Numbered from the stretch's first letter, positions 1 through 9,612 are shown. The stretch is 64,000 nt of DNA from Vagococcus allomyrinae (GCF_017829975.1 NZ_JAEEGA010000006.1:1-64000), one strand, 5' to 3'. The notes: generated from the sequence alone by a model not told the origin. A program made the numbers and translations.

Positions 1-38
1 GAAAGCAATCTCAACTTAATAGATAGTACATCACTTAA

Positions 39-155
<117 letters not shown>

Positions 156-168
156 TTAATTGTATTAT

Positions 169-242
169 TCCGGCATAGCTCAGTTGGTAGTAGCGCATGA
201 CTGTTAATCATGATGTCGTAGGTTCGAGTCCTACTGCCGGAG
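169..242 (+). tRNA. tRNA-Asn (anticodon GTT)
   Basis: A cloverleaf can be drawn with acceptor TCCGGCA/TGCCGGA, anticodon stem CATGA/TCATG, loop CTGTTAA with anticodon GTT at 203-205, and T-loop GGTTCGAGTCC. The discriminator is G242 and CCA is not encoded. It follows the 5S gene by 13 bases and belongs to the tail of the rRNA operon. Confidence 0.96.
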
Positions 243-245
243 CTT

Positions 246-275
246 AGACACAAGTTTACTTGTGTCTTTTTTTTT
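246..275 (+). terminator. Terminator of the rRNA/tRNA operon
   Basis: An 8-bp stem AGACACAA/TTGTGTCT with a 6-base loop is followed by about nine T residues, just after tRNA-Asn. Confidence 0.88.
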
Positions 276-360
276 GTTATTTAAGACAATCATACCGCCG
301 ATTAATTTTAATGACTTTTTTCAATGCGTATGAAAAAGCGAGTCAAGCTAAATTAGACAG

Positions 361-391
361 AAAAAAAACACAAGTGGTTTATCGCTTGTGT
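361..391 (-). terminator. Terminator of the minus-strand P-loop kinase gene
   Basis: On the minus strand, ACACAAG and CTTGTGT form a 7-bp stem with a 10-base loop followed by eight T residues. The TAA stop codon of the kinase gene (379-381) lies inside the loop, so the terminator begins within the coding end. Confidence 0.8.
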
Positions 392-888
392 CTGTCCTCC
401 GTATAAAAGCCAATAATTGTATTGACTCGGTCAATATCCTTGGGAGTTTGAATAATATATAGGTTTGTGTTGAACTCATAAAGCCTCTTTTTTAATTGAG
501 GCATGTTTTTAGAAAAGCGGCGGTTCCATTTAAGCAGGGCAACAGCTCGTTTTAACAGGAAATTTTTGCGATCTTTACTCGCTTTTCGCATACCAAGAAC
601 CGTTCGTTTGATAACGCGATACTGTACAACGAAAAGAGGGTAATCCAAAACGATGACAAGGTCGGCCTCGGTAAATGTTTGACGACACCAACGTTGTTCT
701 TGAACACCTTCAATAATCCAGCTGTCATGTTTATTCATTTCATTATGAAGCTTTCGACGTCTTTTCTTTTTGTCTTTTTGTTTAAGAAAGGAGTCGAGCG
801 GAATGGAAGTAAATCCGTACTCAGTTTGAAGGTCTTTACTTAATGTCGTCTTGCCGCTACCAGCATGACCGATTATTCTTATTTTCAT
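379..888 (-). CDS. P-loop nucleoside/adenylate-kinase-like protein (FlaR-type)
   Basis: This 169-residue protein opens with a beta strand and Walker A motif GHAGSGKTT (about residues 7-15), then an early LDSF motif, the arrangement of small adenylate-kinase-like proteins often annotated as DNA topology modulation protein FlaR. Such proteins are predicted to phosphorylate a small substrate, but the substrate is unknown. The frame stays open up to base 954, but that extension would run into the promoter (926-954). An AGGAGA site lies upstream of the ATG at 886-888, with a longish 12-base spacer, so I use that start. It is a single-gene unit converging on the rRNA operon. The assignment rests on the P-loop and length only. 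Confidence 0.72.
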   Translation of the reverse strand: MKIRIIGHAGSGKTTLSKDLQTEYGFTSIPLDSFLKQKDKKKRRRKLHNEMNKHDSWIIEGVQEQRWCRQTFTEADLVIVLDYPLFVVQYRVIKRTVLGMRKASKDRKNFLLKRAVALLKWNRRFSKNMPQLKKRLYEFNTNLYIIQTPKDIDRVNTIIGFYTEDRHKR

Positions 889-925
889 TTGCTTAGTTAA
901 TCTCCTATTTTGTACACCTATTAAA

Positions 926-954
926 ATCGTACAATAATAAAGAGACAAATGCAA
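926..954 (-). promoter_or_regulatory. Sigma-A-type promoter of the P-loop kinase gene
   Basis: Read on the minus strand, TTGCAT (949-954) and TACGAT (926-931) are separated by exactly 17 bases. Transcription would start near 919, consistent with translation from 888. Confidence 0.6.
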
Positions 955-1070
955 GTTGATTTTACTACTTGTGTTGAAATAGCGCTATCTTATTAGCTTT
1001 TCATGAGAGTTGGACTAGGATTCATCAAAAATAAGACGACTACTAGTTAACTTTTCGTTATCAGTGATGA

Positions 1071-1123
1071 TAAAAACTCTTAATAGCTATCAGTGCAATC
1101 TGATGGTCATTAAGAGTTTTTTT
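1071..1123 (-). terminator. Terminator of copB (possibly bidirectional)
   Basis: Outer arms AAAACTCTTA (1073-1082) and TAAGAGTTTT (1111-1120) pair perfectly, with an inner CTATCAG/CTGATGG stem. It lies between divergently oriented tails and has T-rich flanks on both strands. Confidence 0.75.
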
Positions 1124-1131
1124 GGTAGACT

Positions 1132-3153
1132 CTAGTCTATTTTCAATAGGACTGCATTAATCGCGACAATAACAGTGCTGACTGACATTAGAACGGCACC
1201 GACAGCAGGGCTGAGCAATAGACCGATTGGAGCTAAGACACCTGCAGCTAAGGGAAGGGCTACAATATTATATCCAGCACCCCACCAAAGATTTTGAGTC
1301 ATTTTACGAGTGGTGTTTTTGGCGAGAGCTAACAGATGTAAAATATCAGCTGGATCGCTTTTAACAAGTATGATATCCGCAGAATCGATGGCAACATCTG
1401 TTCCAGCACCGATGGCAACGCCGACATCCGCTCTAGCTAAGCTTGGGGCATCGTTGATGCCATCGCCAACCATCATAGTAGTATAGCCTTGTTTGCGATA
1501 GTCCTGAATCAGTTGATCTTTATCTTCAGGCATTAACTCAGCGTGCACATTAGTGATACCTAGCTGGCTGGCAACTAGTTCGGCAACCTGTCGATTATCA
1601 CCGGTTAACATGACAGGCTGAATGCCTTTATTCAGCAATTCTTGAATCATTGTTTTGGCTTCTGGTTTGAGTTGATCTCCTTGTGCGATTAGCCCGACTA
1701 TCTGATCGTCCACTATTAAATAGCTGATGGTATTTCCTTGATCGGCTAATTGTTGAAATTGATCTTGGTCATAGGCCAGAGCATTTTTTGCCAAGTAGGA
1801 GGGACCGACGATCTTAACCTCTTGATTATTTATTTTGCCACTTAATCCGACACCTGGTATAGTCGTAACATCTTCAGCAATCAGTAGTTCTAATTCAAGC
1901 TGGTTGGCTTTGGTGATAATGCCATTAGCTAGTGGATGACTTGAATATTGCTCAATCGTTGCCATGAGTGTCAAAATATCGTGCTGGCTAAAGGTTTTGT
2001 TAAGGGATTGTACCACGCTGACGGCAAAGTTTCCTTCGGTTAAGGTTCCAGTTTTGTCCATCAAAATCATATCCACATGACGAGTGACTTCTAATGATTG
2101 GCGATTTTTAACCAATAATCCATTTTGAGCCCCAATGGACGTTGAACGGGCGACAACTAAAGGAATTGCTAGACCTAGGGCATGAGGACAGGCAATAATT
2201 AACACGGTAACTAAGCGTTCTAATGCAATATTGAGATCTTTAGTTAAGCTGAACCAGATGACAAAAGCAAGAAGACCGATGACAATAGCGACGTAAAAGA
2301 GCAAGCTTGCGACTTTATCAGAAAGAGATTCTGCTTTTGATTTTTCTTGTTGGGCTTGATTAACTAATTTCATAACTTGTGACAGGTAACCACTTTCTCC
2401 AGTGGCGGTAATTTTAATGATAATGGTGCCAGAGCCATTAGTAGAACCACCGATTACTTGGTCATCAATGGTTTTGCTAACTTCTTTGGCTTCACCTGTA
2501 ATCAGCGCTTCATTAACCGTGGTGGTTCCGTTAATAATAATACCATCTACAGGAATACTTTCTCCAGACTTAACGATGACGTGTTGGCCCTTATGGACTT
2601 GGTCAAGCGGCAAAATGGTTGTTTTCCCCTGTTCATCAATTAAGGTTGCTTCGCTAGGCAATAACTCCGCCATTTTTTTGAGAGCATTACCAGCATTGCT
2701 GACGGCACTCATTTCTATCCAATGACCTAGTAGCATGATCACAATCAAGCTGGCAAGTTCCCAAAAGAAATCCATAATATGGGTAGGGCTATGAAAAAGT
2801 TCATTGGCTATGAAAGCGTAAAGACTGTAAAAATAAGCGACCGAGATCCCTAAGGAAATCAAGGTCATCATCGCTGGCTTTTTTTGGGCTAATTCTGATT
2901 TGGCTCCTTGTAAGAAAGGCCAACCACCGTAGAAATAAAGGAAAGTGGCTAACGCTAAAACCAGCCATTCTGACCCTTTAAAAGTCATCTGAAATGGAAG
3001 TGTTTTGCCCATCATTGGGGCTGTCATAATTATCGGAATGGCACCAATTAATGAAATAAAAAACTTTTTCTTGAATTGGGCACCATGCCCATTATGATGA
3101 TCATGTTCTCCCTGGTGTTCCATAGCTGCGTGATCGTGATGTTGATGTTCCAT
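1132..3153 (-). CDS. copB: Copper-translocating P1B-type ATPase, CopB class
   Basis: The 673-residue protein has a His-rich N-terminus (repeated HxxH/HDHH in residues 3-24), eight expected membrane helices, actuator motif TGEA, the membrane metal site CPH (ACPHALG), phosphorylation motif DKTGT, and hinge motif [11 protein letters not shown] rather than CPC marks the CopB class, which exports copper (Cu+ or Cu2+) or Ag+ from the cytoplasm in Enterococcus hirae. Length is close to family size. An AGGAGA site lies seven bases before the ATG. A cop box overlaps its promoter, so induction by copper through a CopY-type repressor is expected, although no copY or copZ is nearby. It is a single-gene unit ending at the hairpin at 1071-1123. 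Confidence 0.93.
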   Translation of the reverse strand: MEHQHHDHAAMEHQGEHDHHNGHGAQFKKKFFISLIGAIPIIMTAPMMGKTLPFQMTFKGSEWLVLALATFLYFYGGWPFLQGAKSELAQKKPAMMTLISLGISVAYFYSLYAFIANELFHSPTHIMDFFWELASLIVIMLLGHWIEMSAVSNAGNALKKMAELLPSEATLIDEQGKTTILPLDQVHKGQHVIVKSGESIPVDGIIINGTTTVNEALITGEAKEVSKTIDDQVIGGSTNGSGTIIIKITATGESGYLSQVMKLVNQAQQEKSKAESLSDKVASLLFYVAIVIGLLAFVIWFSLTKDLNIALERLVTVLIIACPHALGLAIPLVVARSTSIGAQNGLLVKNRQSLEVTRHVDMILMDKTGTLTEGNFAVSVVQSLNKTFSQHDILTLMATIEQYSSHPLANGIITKANQLELELLIAEDVTTIPGVGLSGKINNQEVKIVGPSYLAKNALAYDQDQFQQLADQGNTISYLIVDDQIVGLIAQGDQLKPEAKTMIQELLNKGIQPVMLTGDNRQVAELVASQLGITNVHAELMPEDKDQLIQDYRKQGYTTMMVGDGINDAPSLARADVGVAIGAGTDVAIDSADIILVKSDPADILHLLALAKNTTRKMTQNLWWGAGYNIVALPLAAGVLAPIGLLLSPAVGAVLMSVSTVIVAINAVLLKID

Positions 3154-3192
3154 GAGAATCTTCTCCTTTTTTCTATAAGTAGCTGATAACCC

Positions 3193-3222
3193 AAGTTTAC
3201 AATTGTAAACTTAAAAAGTCAA
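3193..3222 (-). promoter_or_regulatory. copB promoter with CopY-type operator (cop box)
   Basis: A perfect 20-bp palindrome occupies 3193-3212 and contains TACAATTGTA, matching the cop-box core TACAnnTGTA bound by CopY repressors. On the minus strand TTGACT (3217-3222) and TAAACT (3194-3199) are spaced by 17 bases, so the operator covers the spacer and -10 element. Repression by blocking RNA polymerase and copper induction follow from known CopY systems. Confidence 0.85.
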
Positions 3223-3249
3223 GAAAGATGGTTTGGAGAAGTCGATAAA

Positions 3250-3287
3250 CAAAAAAAGTCTCAAGGAAGTGACTTCCTGAGACTTTT
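3250..3287 (-). terminator. Terminator downstream of tRNA-Thr
   Basis: On the minus strand GTCTC-AGGAAG pairs with CTTCCT-GAGAC (one bulged base) around a 3-base loop, followed by seven T residues. It sits directly 3' of the tRNA. Confidence 0.85.
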
Positions 3288-3297
3288 GTACGATGTA

Positions 3298-3370
3298 AGC
3301 CGCCTGCCGGATTTGAACCGGCGACCCCCACCTTACCATGGTGGTGCTCTACCTACTGAGCTAAGGCGGC
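3298..3370 (-). tRNA. tRNA-Thr (anticodon GGT)
   Basis: The minus strand folds into a cloverleaf with acceptor GCCGCCT/AGGCGGC, anticodon arm ACCACC-ATGGTAA-GGTGG with anticodon GGT, and T-arm GGTTCAAATCC. The discriminator is U and CCA is not encoded. Confidence 0.95.
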
Positions 3371-3591
3371 AAATATGTAACACAAGTAATAGAATACCGT
3401 TTTACTCAGGTTTTGTCAACATCAAAAATGCTTTTTGTTGAAAAAGTTCCGAAATACTTCTTTTTGGAGTCTTGGTTTTGTTGACAACGACTATGAGCAA
3501 AGGATCTGACGGATTAGAGCGCATAGAATTAGTCGGATGATTGAATAAATGGTAAAATAAATTCAAAATAGATCATTTGGAGGGGAAGTAA

Positions 3592-5079
3592 ATGAACATC
3601 TTACCAATTGCCGTCAATCAGCATGATTTAGGATTCGAAACCAAATACATCAATCGACACGGCTTTATTACAGGTGCTACTGGAACGGGGAAAACAGTGA
3701 CCTTAAAAGTGATGGCTGAACAGCTAAGTCAAGCAGGTATACCTGTGTTTTTAGCCGATATAAAAGGAGATTTGGCTAGTTTAGCTCAGGCTGGTGGCGA
3801 GGAGAAAATGGTGGAACGGGCTCAGGCCTACGGCATTCAAAATTATGAAGGCCGTGCTTTTCCAGTCAGGTTATGGGATGTTTTTGGCGAATTAGGGCAT
3901 CCCGTTAGAGCGACAATCTCTGAAATGGGGCCATTACTATTGGCTCGTTTATTTCAATTAAATGATACTCAAACAGATGTCTTACAGGTTATCTTTAAAA
4001 TTGCCGATGATAAGGGCTACTTACTGATTGATATTAAAGACCTACAGGCGATTTTAGCCGAGGTTTCCAATCATTTGGATGATTATACTGGGACTTATGG
4101 TCATGTGACTAAACAAAGCCTAGGAGCCATTCAGAGGCATCTGTTGACGATTGAAGAGCAGGGTGGCGATTTGTTTTTTGGTGAACCAGCGATTCAGTTG
4201 AATGATTTTATGCAACACGACAGTCATGGTGATGGGGTTATAAATATATTAATGGCTCAAAAATTATACCAATCACCGATGATTTACGCCACAATGTTGT
4301 TGTGGCTGTTATCCGAATTGTTTGAAGAATTACCAGAAGTAGGTGATTTAGAGAAACCAAAATTGGTTTTCTTCTTTGATGAAGCTCATTTATTATTTAA
4401 AGATATGTCTAAAGGTTTGGTGGAGCAAGTCGAAAAAGTTGTCCGTCTGATTCGTTCAAAGGGAGTTGGCGTTTATTTTGTCACCCAGAATCCGGTGGAC
4501 ATTCCTGAGATCATTTTAAGTCAATTAGGAAATCGAATTCAACATGCTTTAAGAGCGTATACCCCCAAAGAACAAAAGGCCATTAAAGCGGCTGCTCAGA
4601 GTTATCGAAGCAACCCAGAGATAGATATTGAAAAAGTCTTAACTGAATTAGAAGTGGGAGAAGCCCTCGTCTCATTTTTAGATGAGAACGGCACACCAAG
4701 GATGGTGGAACGTGGAAAAATTCGACCGCCTCAGAGTAAGATGGGAACGATTGACGAAACACTTTACCAGCAATTAATTACTCAGTCACCTTATGATCGG
4801 ATTTATCGGGAAATGCTAGATCGGGAATCAGCTTATGAGTTATTGGCCAAAAAAGTGTTATCGGAAAAGGAAGCCGAAGCAGCAGCATCAGCTCAGAAAG
4901 AACAGGAGAAGTTAGCGAAAGAAAAACTTAAAGAAACAGAGAAAAAAGCTAAGGAAGACCTTAAGAAGCAGAAAAATAATCCGGTCAATAAATTTACTAA
5001 TACCTTTATGACGCAATTATTTAGAACGGCTAGTCGAGAAATTATTCGAGGGGCTATGGGGGTCTTCAAAAAGAAATAG
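3592..5079 (+). CDS. HerA-like / DUF853 (YjgR-type) P-loop ATPase
   Basis: The 495-residue protein carries Walker A GATGTGKT near residue 29 and Walker B VFFFDEAH near residue 262, with the conserved TQNPxDIP sensor segment after it. This is the DUF853 family of HerA/FtsK-like ATPases, which act as hexameric nucleic-acid motors by homology; the cellular role of this branch is not established. The last 70 residues are Lys/Glu-rich and predicted coiled coil, followed by a short basic amphipathic tail. A strong GGAGGGG site lies six bases before the ATG. It is monocistronic, ending at the terminator at 5150-5184. Confidence 0.88.
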   Translation: MNILPIAVNQHDLGFETKYINRHGFITGATGTGKTVTLKVMAEQLSQAGIPVFLADIKGDLASLAQAGGEEKMVERAQAYGIQNYEGRAFPVRLWDVFGELGHPVRATISEMGPLLLARLFQLNDTQTDVLQVIFKIADDKGYLLIDIKDLQAILAEVSNHLDDYTGTYGHVTKQSLGAIQRHLLTIEEQGGDLFFGEPAIQLNDFMQHDSHGDGVINILMAQKLYQSPMIYATMLLWLLSELFEELPEVGDLEKPKLVFFFDEAHLLFKDMSKGLVEQVEKVVRLIRSKGVGVYFVTQNPVDIPEIILSQLGNRIQHALRAYTPKEQKAIKAAAQSYRSNPEIDIEKVLTELEVGEALVSFLDENGTPRMVERGKIRPPQSKMGTIDETLYQQLITQSPYDRIYREMLDRESAYELLAKKVLSEKEAEAAASAQKEQEKLAKEKLKETEKKAKEDLKKQKNNPVNKFTNTFMTQLFRTASREIIRGAMGVFKKK

Positions 5080-5149
5080 CTAGATAGTTCCCCTTAAATA
5101 ATCATCCAATGGAACTATCTGTTTGATTATTTAACATGATGTATATAAA

Positions 5150-5184
5150 AAGAAAGTTAGTTACGGGGCTAACTTTCTTTTTTT
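5150..5184 (+). terminator. Terminator of the HerA-like gene
   Basis: AGAAAGTTAG (5151-5160) pairs with CTAACTTTCT (5169-5178), followed by an uninterrupted T run. A second longer-looped pairing, AGATAGTTCC/GGAACTATCT, lies just after the stop codon at 5079. Confidence 0.88.
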
Positions 5185-5285
5185 GTACAAAATTGTTTAT
5201 TAATGTTTTAACGCATTAACGAAGCATGGGGAATCTTAAGATGAAAACAACTAACAGCCCTCTTAAAAAAAGTTTAGCAAATTTA

Positions 5286-5350
5286 TGACAAAGTTTTAAG
5301 AATTTAGCATTGATTAGTCTCTATGGCAAACTATCGAAGTGTTGTATAAT
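5286..5350 (+). promoter_or_regulatory. Promoter of the Bce-type two-component operon with BceR-like box
   Basis: TATAAT at 5345-5350 lacks a good -35, as expected for an activated promoter. TGACA-AAGT-TTTAA at 5286-5299 is one mismatch from the TnACA-N4-TGTAA core reported for BceR-type regulators. Its distance to the -10 (59 bases) is almost the same as at the second box before the ATPase gene (58 bases), which supports a shared activation geometry. Confidence 0.55.
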
Positions 5351-5451
5351 GAGAATAATTGAATATCATAGTCGGCAGAGACTCTTATGACAGGTTAATG
5401 GGAGAGATGCCATCTTAAAAATTATGTTTAATAGGCAGAGGTGAGTAAAAA

Positions 5452-6144
5452 ATGAAAATATTGTTGGTGGAAGATGATAAAAAGATTGTTCAGCTGGTCC
5501 GTGAACATCTGGAAAAATATGACTTTCAAGTGGTGTCACCAGTTGATTTTCAAACAGTAGGAGCTTTTTTTAATGAGCAAGATCCCCAGTTGGTTTTAAT
5601 GGATGTTAATTTACCTTATTATGATGGATTTTATTGGACACAGCAAATCCGTAAAAACTCCAAGTGTCCTATTATTTTCCTGTCGGCTCGGGAAGGAAAT
5701 ATGGACCAGGTGATGGCTTTGGAGTATGGCGCAGATGATTACATCACTAAGCCTTTTTCCTATGAATTATTGTTGGCCAAGATAAAGAGTCATATCCGCC
5801 GGGTTTATGGCGAATATGCGACGAATTCCGAGGAACGGGTTTATACAAAAGCAGGGTTAAATTACTACCCTGAGCGATTGGAATTGGAAAATGGTGAGCA
5901 AAAGGAATTCCTTACTAAAAAAGAAGGAGAACTGGTGGAATTGTTGATTGGGGCTTATCCGAATATCGTGACTCGCGAGGCAATTTTAAATAAGTTGTGG
6001 GACAATGAAAATTTTGTTGATGACAATACATTATCTGTCAACGTGACGCGTTTACGCCGAAAATTTCATGATCTAGGCTTTAAGCATGGCATCATGACGG
6101 TTCGCGGAAAAGGCTACCGATTAGATTTAGGTGAGGAAAGCTGA
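5452..6144 (+). CDS. BceR-type response regulator (OmpR family)
   Basis: The 230-residue protein has an N-terminal receiver with acidic pocket EDD (7-9), phosphoacceptor Asp in LVLMDVN near residue 51, and Lys in ITKPF near residue 101, then an OmpR/PhoB winged-helix domain ending RGKGYRL. Together with the adjoining kinase and ABC genes it fits the BceRS family that senses peptide antibiotics through flux of the partner transporter. It probably activates the promoters carrying TGACA-N4 boxes at 5286 and 9680. Its TGA stop overlaps the kinase start by one base. The exact inducer cannot be read from sequence. Confidence 0.9.
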   Translation: MKILLVEDDKKIVQLVREHLEKYDFQVVSPVDFQTVGAFFNEQDPQLVLMDVNLPYYDGFYWTQQIRKNSKCPIIFLSAREGNMDQVMALEYGADDYITKPFSYELLLAKIKSHIRRVYGEYATNSEERVYTKAGLNYYPERLELENGEQKEFLTKKEGELVELLIGAYPNIVTREAILNKLWDNENFVDDNTLSVNVTRLRRKFHDLGFKHGIMTVRGKGYRLDLGEES

Positions 6145-7112
6145 TGAAGTTATTTCTAAGACAACAAGTTCCATTCATTGTTATGTATGTGCTATTGACC
6201 GTATTGTTAATTGGAATGGTTTGGTTGGATGGTTATCGCAAGACCGTTTTACTCATGTATGGTGTTTTGTTATCAGCGTTTATTTTGTTATTCTTTTTAG
6301 GGTTTGTCTATATGACTCAACGGAACTTGTATCAAACCTTATCTAGAGATCGCAAAAAAGATGTTTATGAAGAAATTGACAATGATGCTTCGCCCTTATC
6401 ACAATCGATCAATGAATTGCTACAAGGTCAGTATCAACGTTATTTTAATGATCTCAAACAATTAAAAAATGCCAGAGACGAGCACACGCGGTTTATTAAT
6501 CAGTGGGTTCATCAAATGAAAACCCCTTTGGCTGTTATTGAATTAATGATGCAAGACGAAGAGCTTGATAAAGATAGTTTGATTGAAGAAACTGATCGCA
6601 TGAAGGAAGGCTTAAATTTGGCGTTGACCATGGCTCGAATTGAATCTTTTCAACAAGACTTTGTGATTGAACGAGTTAATTTAAAGTCTTTGGCCAATCG
6701 CGCAGTGGCAGATCATAAACGTAATTTTATTCGCAATTATGTCTACCCAAAAATAGTGATTGATGAAGATATAACTGTAGAAACCGATGAAAAGTGGCTG
6801 TCTTTTATACTGTATCAATTGATTTCAAACGCCATTAAGTATTCTGCTATGTCGGAAAAGACCATCGAGATAAGTGCTGCACAAGAATTTGGTAAAACTC
6901 AGTTAAAAATTACGGACCATGGCATAGGCATTGCGAAAAGTGATTTGCCCCGGGTTTTTCAAGCCTTTTTTACTGGCGATCAAGGACGGGAACATCATGA
7001 GGCGACCGGAATGGGCTTATATTTGGTTCAGCAAATTGCTCAAGAATTAACTCACAGTGTTGAGATAGAATCAGAAGTGGGGGCTGGCACCACGGTCAGT
7101 GTTATTTTTTAG
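6144..7112 (+). CDS. BceS-type intramembrane-sensing histidine kinase
   Basis: The 322-residue kinase begins with two closely spaced membrane helices (about residues 9-55) and almost no extracellular sensor, the hallmark of intramembrane-sensing BceS kinases. The phosphoacceptor His is in QWVHQMKTP (about residue 128), followed by N-box NAIKYS, G1 DHGIGI and G2 GMGLYL. BceS kinases take their signal from the cognate ABC permease rather than binding antibiotic directly. It is translationally coupled to the response regulator through TGATG. Confidence 0.92.
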   Translation: MKLFLRQQVPFIVMYVLLTVLLIGMVWLDGYRKTVLLMYGVLLSAFILLFFLGFVYMTQRNLYQTLSRDRKKDVYEEIDNDASPLSQSINELLQGQYQRYFNDLKQLKNARDEHTRFINQWVHQMKTPLAVIELMMQDEELDKDSLIEETDRMKEGLNLALTMARIESFQQDFVIERVNLKSLANRAVADHKRNFIRNYVYPKIVIDEDITVETDEKWLSFILYQLISNAIKYSAMSEKTIEISAAQEFGKTQLKITDHGIGIAKSDLPRVFQAFFTGDQGREHHEATGMGLYLVQQIAQELTHSVEIESEVGAGTTVSVIF

Positions 7113-7229
7113 CGTGGAGATTTATGATAAGTCCTTTGACTCTGAATGGTTAGATCAAGCTAACATGTGACAAGCAAGCAGTGTTTTATATTAATTGATA
7201 TGAAAATTGAGAATATAGGGGAGTAGAGG

Positions 7230-9338
7230 ATGACCTTTAAACAATTAGTTTTTCGCAATATCAGACGTCAGCCGCGAGTTTTTTTATCGTATTTTTTTAG
7301 CAGTGTCTTTTCGGTGACCATCTTTTTTATTGCGGCCATGCTTTATTGTCATCCCTTGTTGCAAGGTGATACACCAGAGGGAAATATGCAAACATCCCTA
7401 TTTGCCAGTTTTTTTACAATTAAACAGATATTGGGCTACTCATTGTTATTGCTTGCCATTTTAACCATGCTTTTTTTGGGAACGATGTTCCGTTTATACT
7501 TAATTGAGCGCAAGCAGAATTTTTCCTTGTATTTAATCATCGGCATGACTAAGGGAAATTTAAGAAAAATGTTAGTTTGGGAGAACAGCCTCATTGGGGG
7601 AACGAGTCTTGTGGTGGGGCTTGCCATTGGTTTGCTAGTAAGTAAGCTAATGTTTCTAGTCGTTCAAAATCTTTTGAGTTTAGATTATACACTGGCCTTT
7701 TATCTGCCTGTAAAAGCCATCGTCATCACCTCGTTGATCTATTTGGGGATTTTTCTGTTTATCTCGTTTCTGACGATGTTTTTTATAAGCAGTAAACAGA
7801 CCAATATGAACTTAAATATTGAGGATCCTAAATTAGTTGAACCAACGGGCAATCAATATTTGACATCGCTGGGGGTGTTGTTACTCTTCTTTAGTTACCT
7901 GGCCCTTTTTTCCTTATTGAAAATTACTAAATGGAATTTGAGTTTAAATTATAATTACACTAATGAGAGTGCCAAACCTTATGTTATTTTAGTGAGTCTC
8001 TCGATTATTTTTCTGTTTTTATTAGTCGGCGTGTATCTTTTCTTTAGTCAGAGTTTGGTCCATTTTAGCTTATTCATGCGCACTTGGCCAGTCATGCTAA
8101 AAAAAGGACGGGTGCTTATTTTAAGCAATCTTAGTTATCGGCTGAAGTATAATAGCTTAGTGTATTCATTAATCGTGACCTCGGCTACGGTTGCCTTTGT
8201 GGCGATGACCGTCACGATGGGTTTATCCGATCAAATTGTCTATGGAACGGATCAAGAGGTTAGTTTAGCGTATGTCTATGAGGGAATTGATGTCAAAAAT
8301 GAGAGCGATAGACAATTTCATCAAAAAAACATTGAGTTTATCAAAGAAGCGATCGAGGCTGAAGGCTATCGATCTAAAGTTACGACACTTCGACAGGATG
8401 TCGCCCCTTCTGTTCAAAGTAAGCAATATATTCCAAGATTTTATGATGATAATATGAGTACTAAGGACTCTGTTGCTAATGGTGGCTCTTGGAAGCGTCT
8501 GTTTTTAATTCCATTGACTACCTATAATGAAATGGCAAGTTTTAAAGGAGAACCTGAATTGACCTTGAAAAACAGTGATGAACTATTGTTTTTGAATGGT
8601 CCGAGTTGGCAAGATCAAAAACATTATCGTGGCGTGATGAAATATTTCGAAGGAGAGGAAGAACGAACCGTCCCAATCAGCTTTCGTTACGTTGAAGGGA
8701 AATTTAATTTAGGCGGTGATTTTCCTAATATTACGATCGTTTCCGACAAGTTGTATGACCTAATTGTGACTGGCTGGGGGATGGAAGAGTCGTTTTCTCC
8801 CCTGCATATCATTGATTTTAACGAGTGGGCTCAAAGCTCGCAAATTGATAAAAAGATTGAGGCATACCTGATGCCCATTATGAAACAATCATTTGAAACA
8901 GCTGATTCAACCTACATGAACTATCAATCAGCTTATCAAACTCAACAACAAAACAAAAAAGAAAAAGGACTTACATTGTTTCTCAGTACGATTATTGGCG
9001 CTGTCTTTTTCATTTTTTCTGCTAGTACAGTTTATTTTAGAATATACGGTGAGTTAAATCGTGATAGGCGGTATCATAAAACCTTGCATATTGTCGGCGT
9101 ACCAGAAAAAACGCGCCGACAGATTGTCACCATTGAGTTGATTTTAGTCTTCTTTTTGCCAATCTTGTTGGCAATGGGAAATTATTTGATGATTATGTGG
9201 GCTTTGAATACGATCTTCTCACTCGCAACTCTCATGATTGAAGTGTTACTACTGCTCATTTTTTGTGGTTTTCAATTGGTCTTTTTTCTAGTTATTCGAC
9301 GGCACTATTTAAATGAAATTAATCTATATGTAAGATAG
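7230..9338 (+). CDS. BceB-like FtsX-family ABC permease, first copy
   Basis: The 702-residue protein has the ten-helix BceB layout: one N-terminal helix, two sets of helices in residues 50-320, a large extracellular domain (about residues 330-550), and three C-terminal helices. It resembles the second permease downstream in length and opening residues (FKQLV-RN near the start, YFxSS). BceB permeases bind peptide-antibiotic/lipid II complexes and signal to BceS. This copy has no ATPase next to it; the only one is 450 bases downstream behind a terminator, so it may share that subunit or act as a sensor. GGGGAG lies before the ATG. Confidence 0.88.
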   Translation: MTFKQLVFRNIRRQPRVFLSYFFSSVFSVTIFFIAAMLYCHPLLQGDTPEGNMQTSLFASFFTIKQILGYSLLLLAILTMLFLGTMFRLYLIERKQNFSLYLIIGMTKGNLRKMLVWENSLIGGTSLVVGLAIGLLVSKLMFLVVQNLLSLDYTLAFYLPVKAIVITSLIYLGIFLFISFLTMFFISSKQTNMNLNIEDPKLVEPTGNQYLTSLGVLLLFFSYLALFSLLKITKWNLSLNYNYTNESAKPYVILVSLSIIFLFLLVGVYLFFSQSLVHFSLFMRTWPVMLKKGRVLILSNLSYRLKYNSLVYSLIVTSATVAFVAMTVTMGLSDQIVYGTDQEVSLAYVYEGIDVKNESDRQFHQKNIEFIKEAIEAEGYRSKVTTLRQDVAPSVQSKQYIPRFYDDNMSTKDSVANGGSWKRLFLIPLTTYNEMASFKGEPELTLKNSDELLFLNGPSWQDQKHYRGVMKYFEGEEERTVPISFRYVEGKFNLGGDFPNITIVSDKLYDLIVTGWGMEESFSPLHIIDFNEWAQSSQIDKKIEAYLMPIMKQSFETADSTYMNYQSAYQTQQQNKKEKGLTLFLSTIIGAVFFIFSASTVYFRIYGELNRDRRYHKTLHIVGVPEKTRRQIVTIELILVFFLPILLAMGNYLMIMWALNTIFSLATLMIEVLLLLIFCGFQLVFFLVIRRHYLNEINLYVR

Positions 9339-9372
9339 CTTGAAAAATTGGCGAAGAGGATAAGGTGATGAC

Positions 9373-9612
9373 ATGATAAAAAGGACTTACGTGATCTTTT
9401 TAAGTATCTGTGCGCTGAGCAACAGTATGCCGGTGGCGGTGTCAGCGACTGAACTGGCAACTGCACCACAAAGAGATGGAGGAGCGATCGAACTGAGAAT
9501 CTTCTATCAAAAAAAACAATTTTTTGCGAGTAAACCGCCTAAAATGCTCGGCAAATTATCATTAATTAAGACTGAGAAAGCCAAGGGTGGGTATTACGGT
9601 TATTACAATTAA
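9373..9612 (+). CDS. Small secreted peptide of unknown function
   Basis: The 79-residue product starts with a lysine/arginine pair and a hydrophobic stretch ending VAVSA (about residues 1-25), a typical signal peptide with AxA-like cleavage. The mature part would be about 54 residues, basic (several Lys, no Cys) and ends in the Gly/Tyr-rich GGYYGYYN. AAGGTG lies five bases before the ATG and the gene begins 35 bases after the first permease, so it is likely co-transcribed with the kinase and permease; a strong terminator follows 17 bases after its stop. I do not recognise a family. It could be a ligand, a surface decoy or a bacteriocin-like peptide handled by the Bce system. Confidence 0.6.
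   Translation: MIKRTYVIFLSICALSNSMPVAVSATELATAPQRDGGAIELRIFYQKKQFFASKPPKMLGKLSLIKTEKAKGGYYGYYN

Noticed and set aside
2402-2725. 107-codon frame antisense to copB
   Set aside because: It lies within the conserved ATPase gene, lacks a ribosome site and resembles no family.
7160-7180. Third BceR box before the first permease
   Set aside because: TGACA is present but the second half-site at four-base spacing is missing.
9373-9612. LPXTG-type sorting signal in the small secreted peptide
   Set aside because: The segment KLSLIKTEK only vaguely resembles it; there is no Pro-x-Thr-Gly and no hydrophobic tail.
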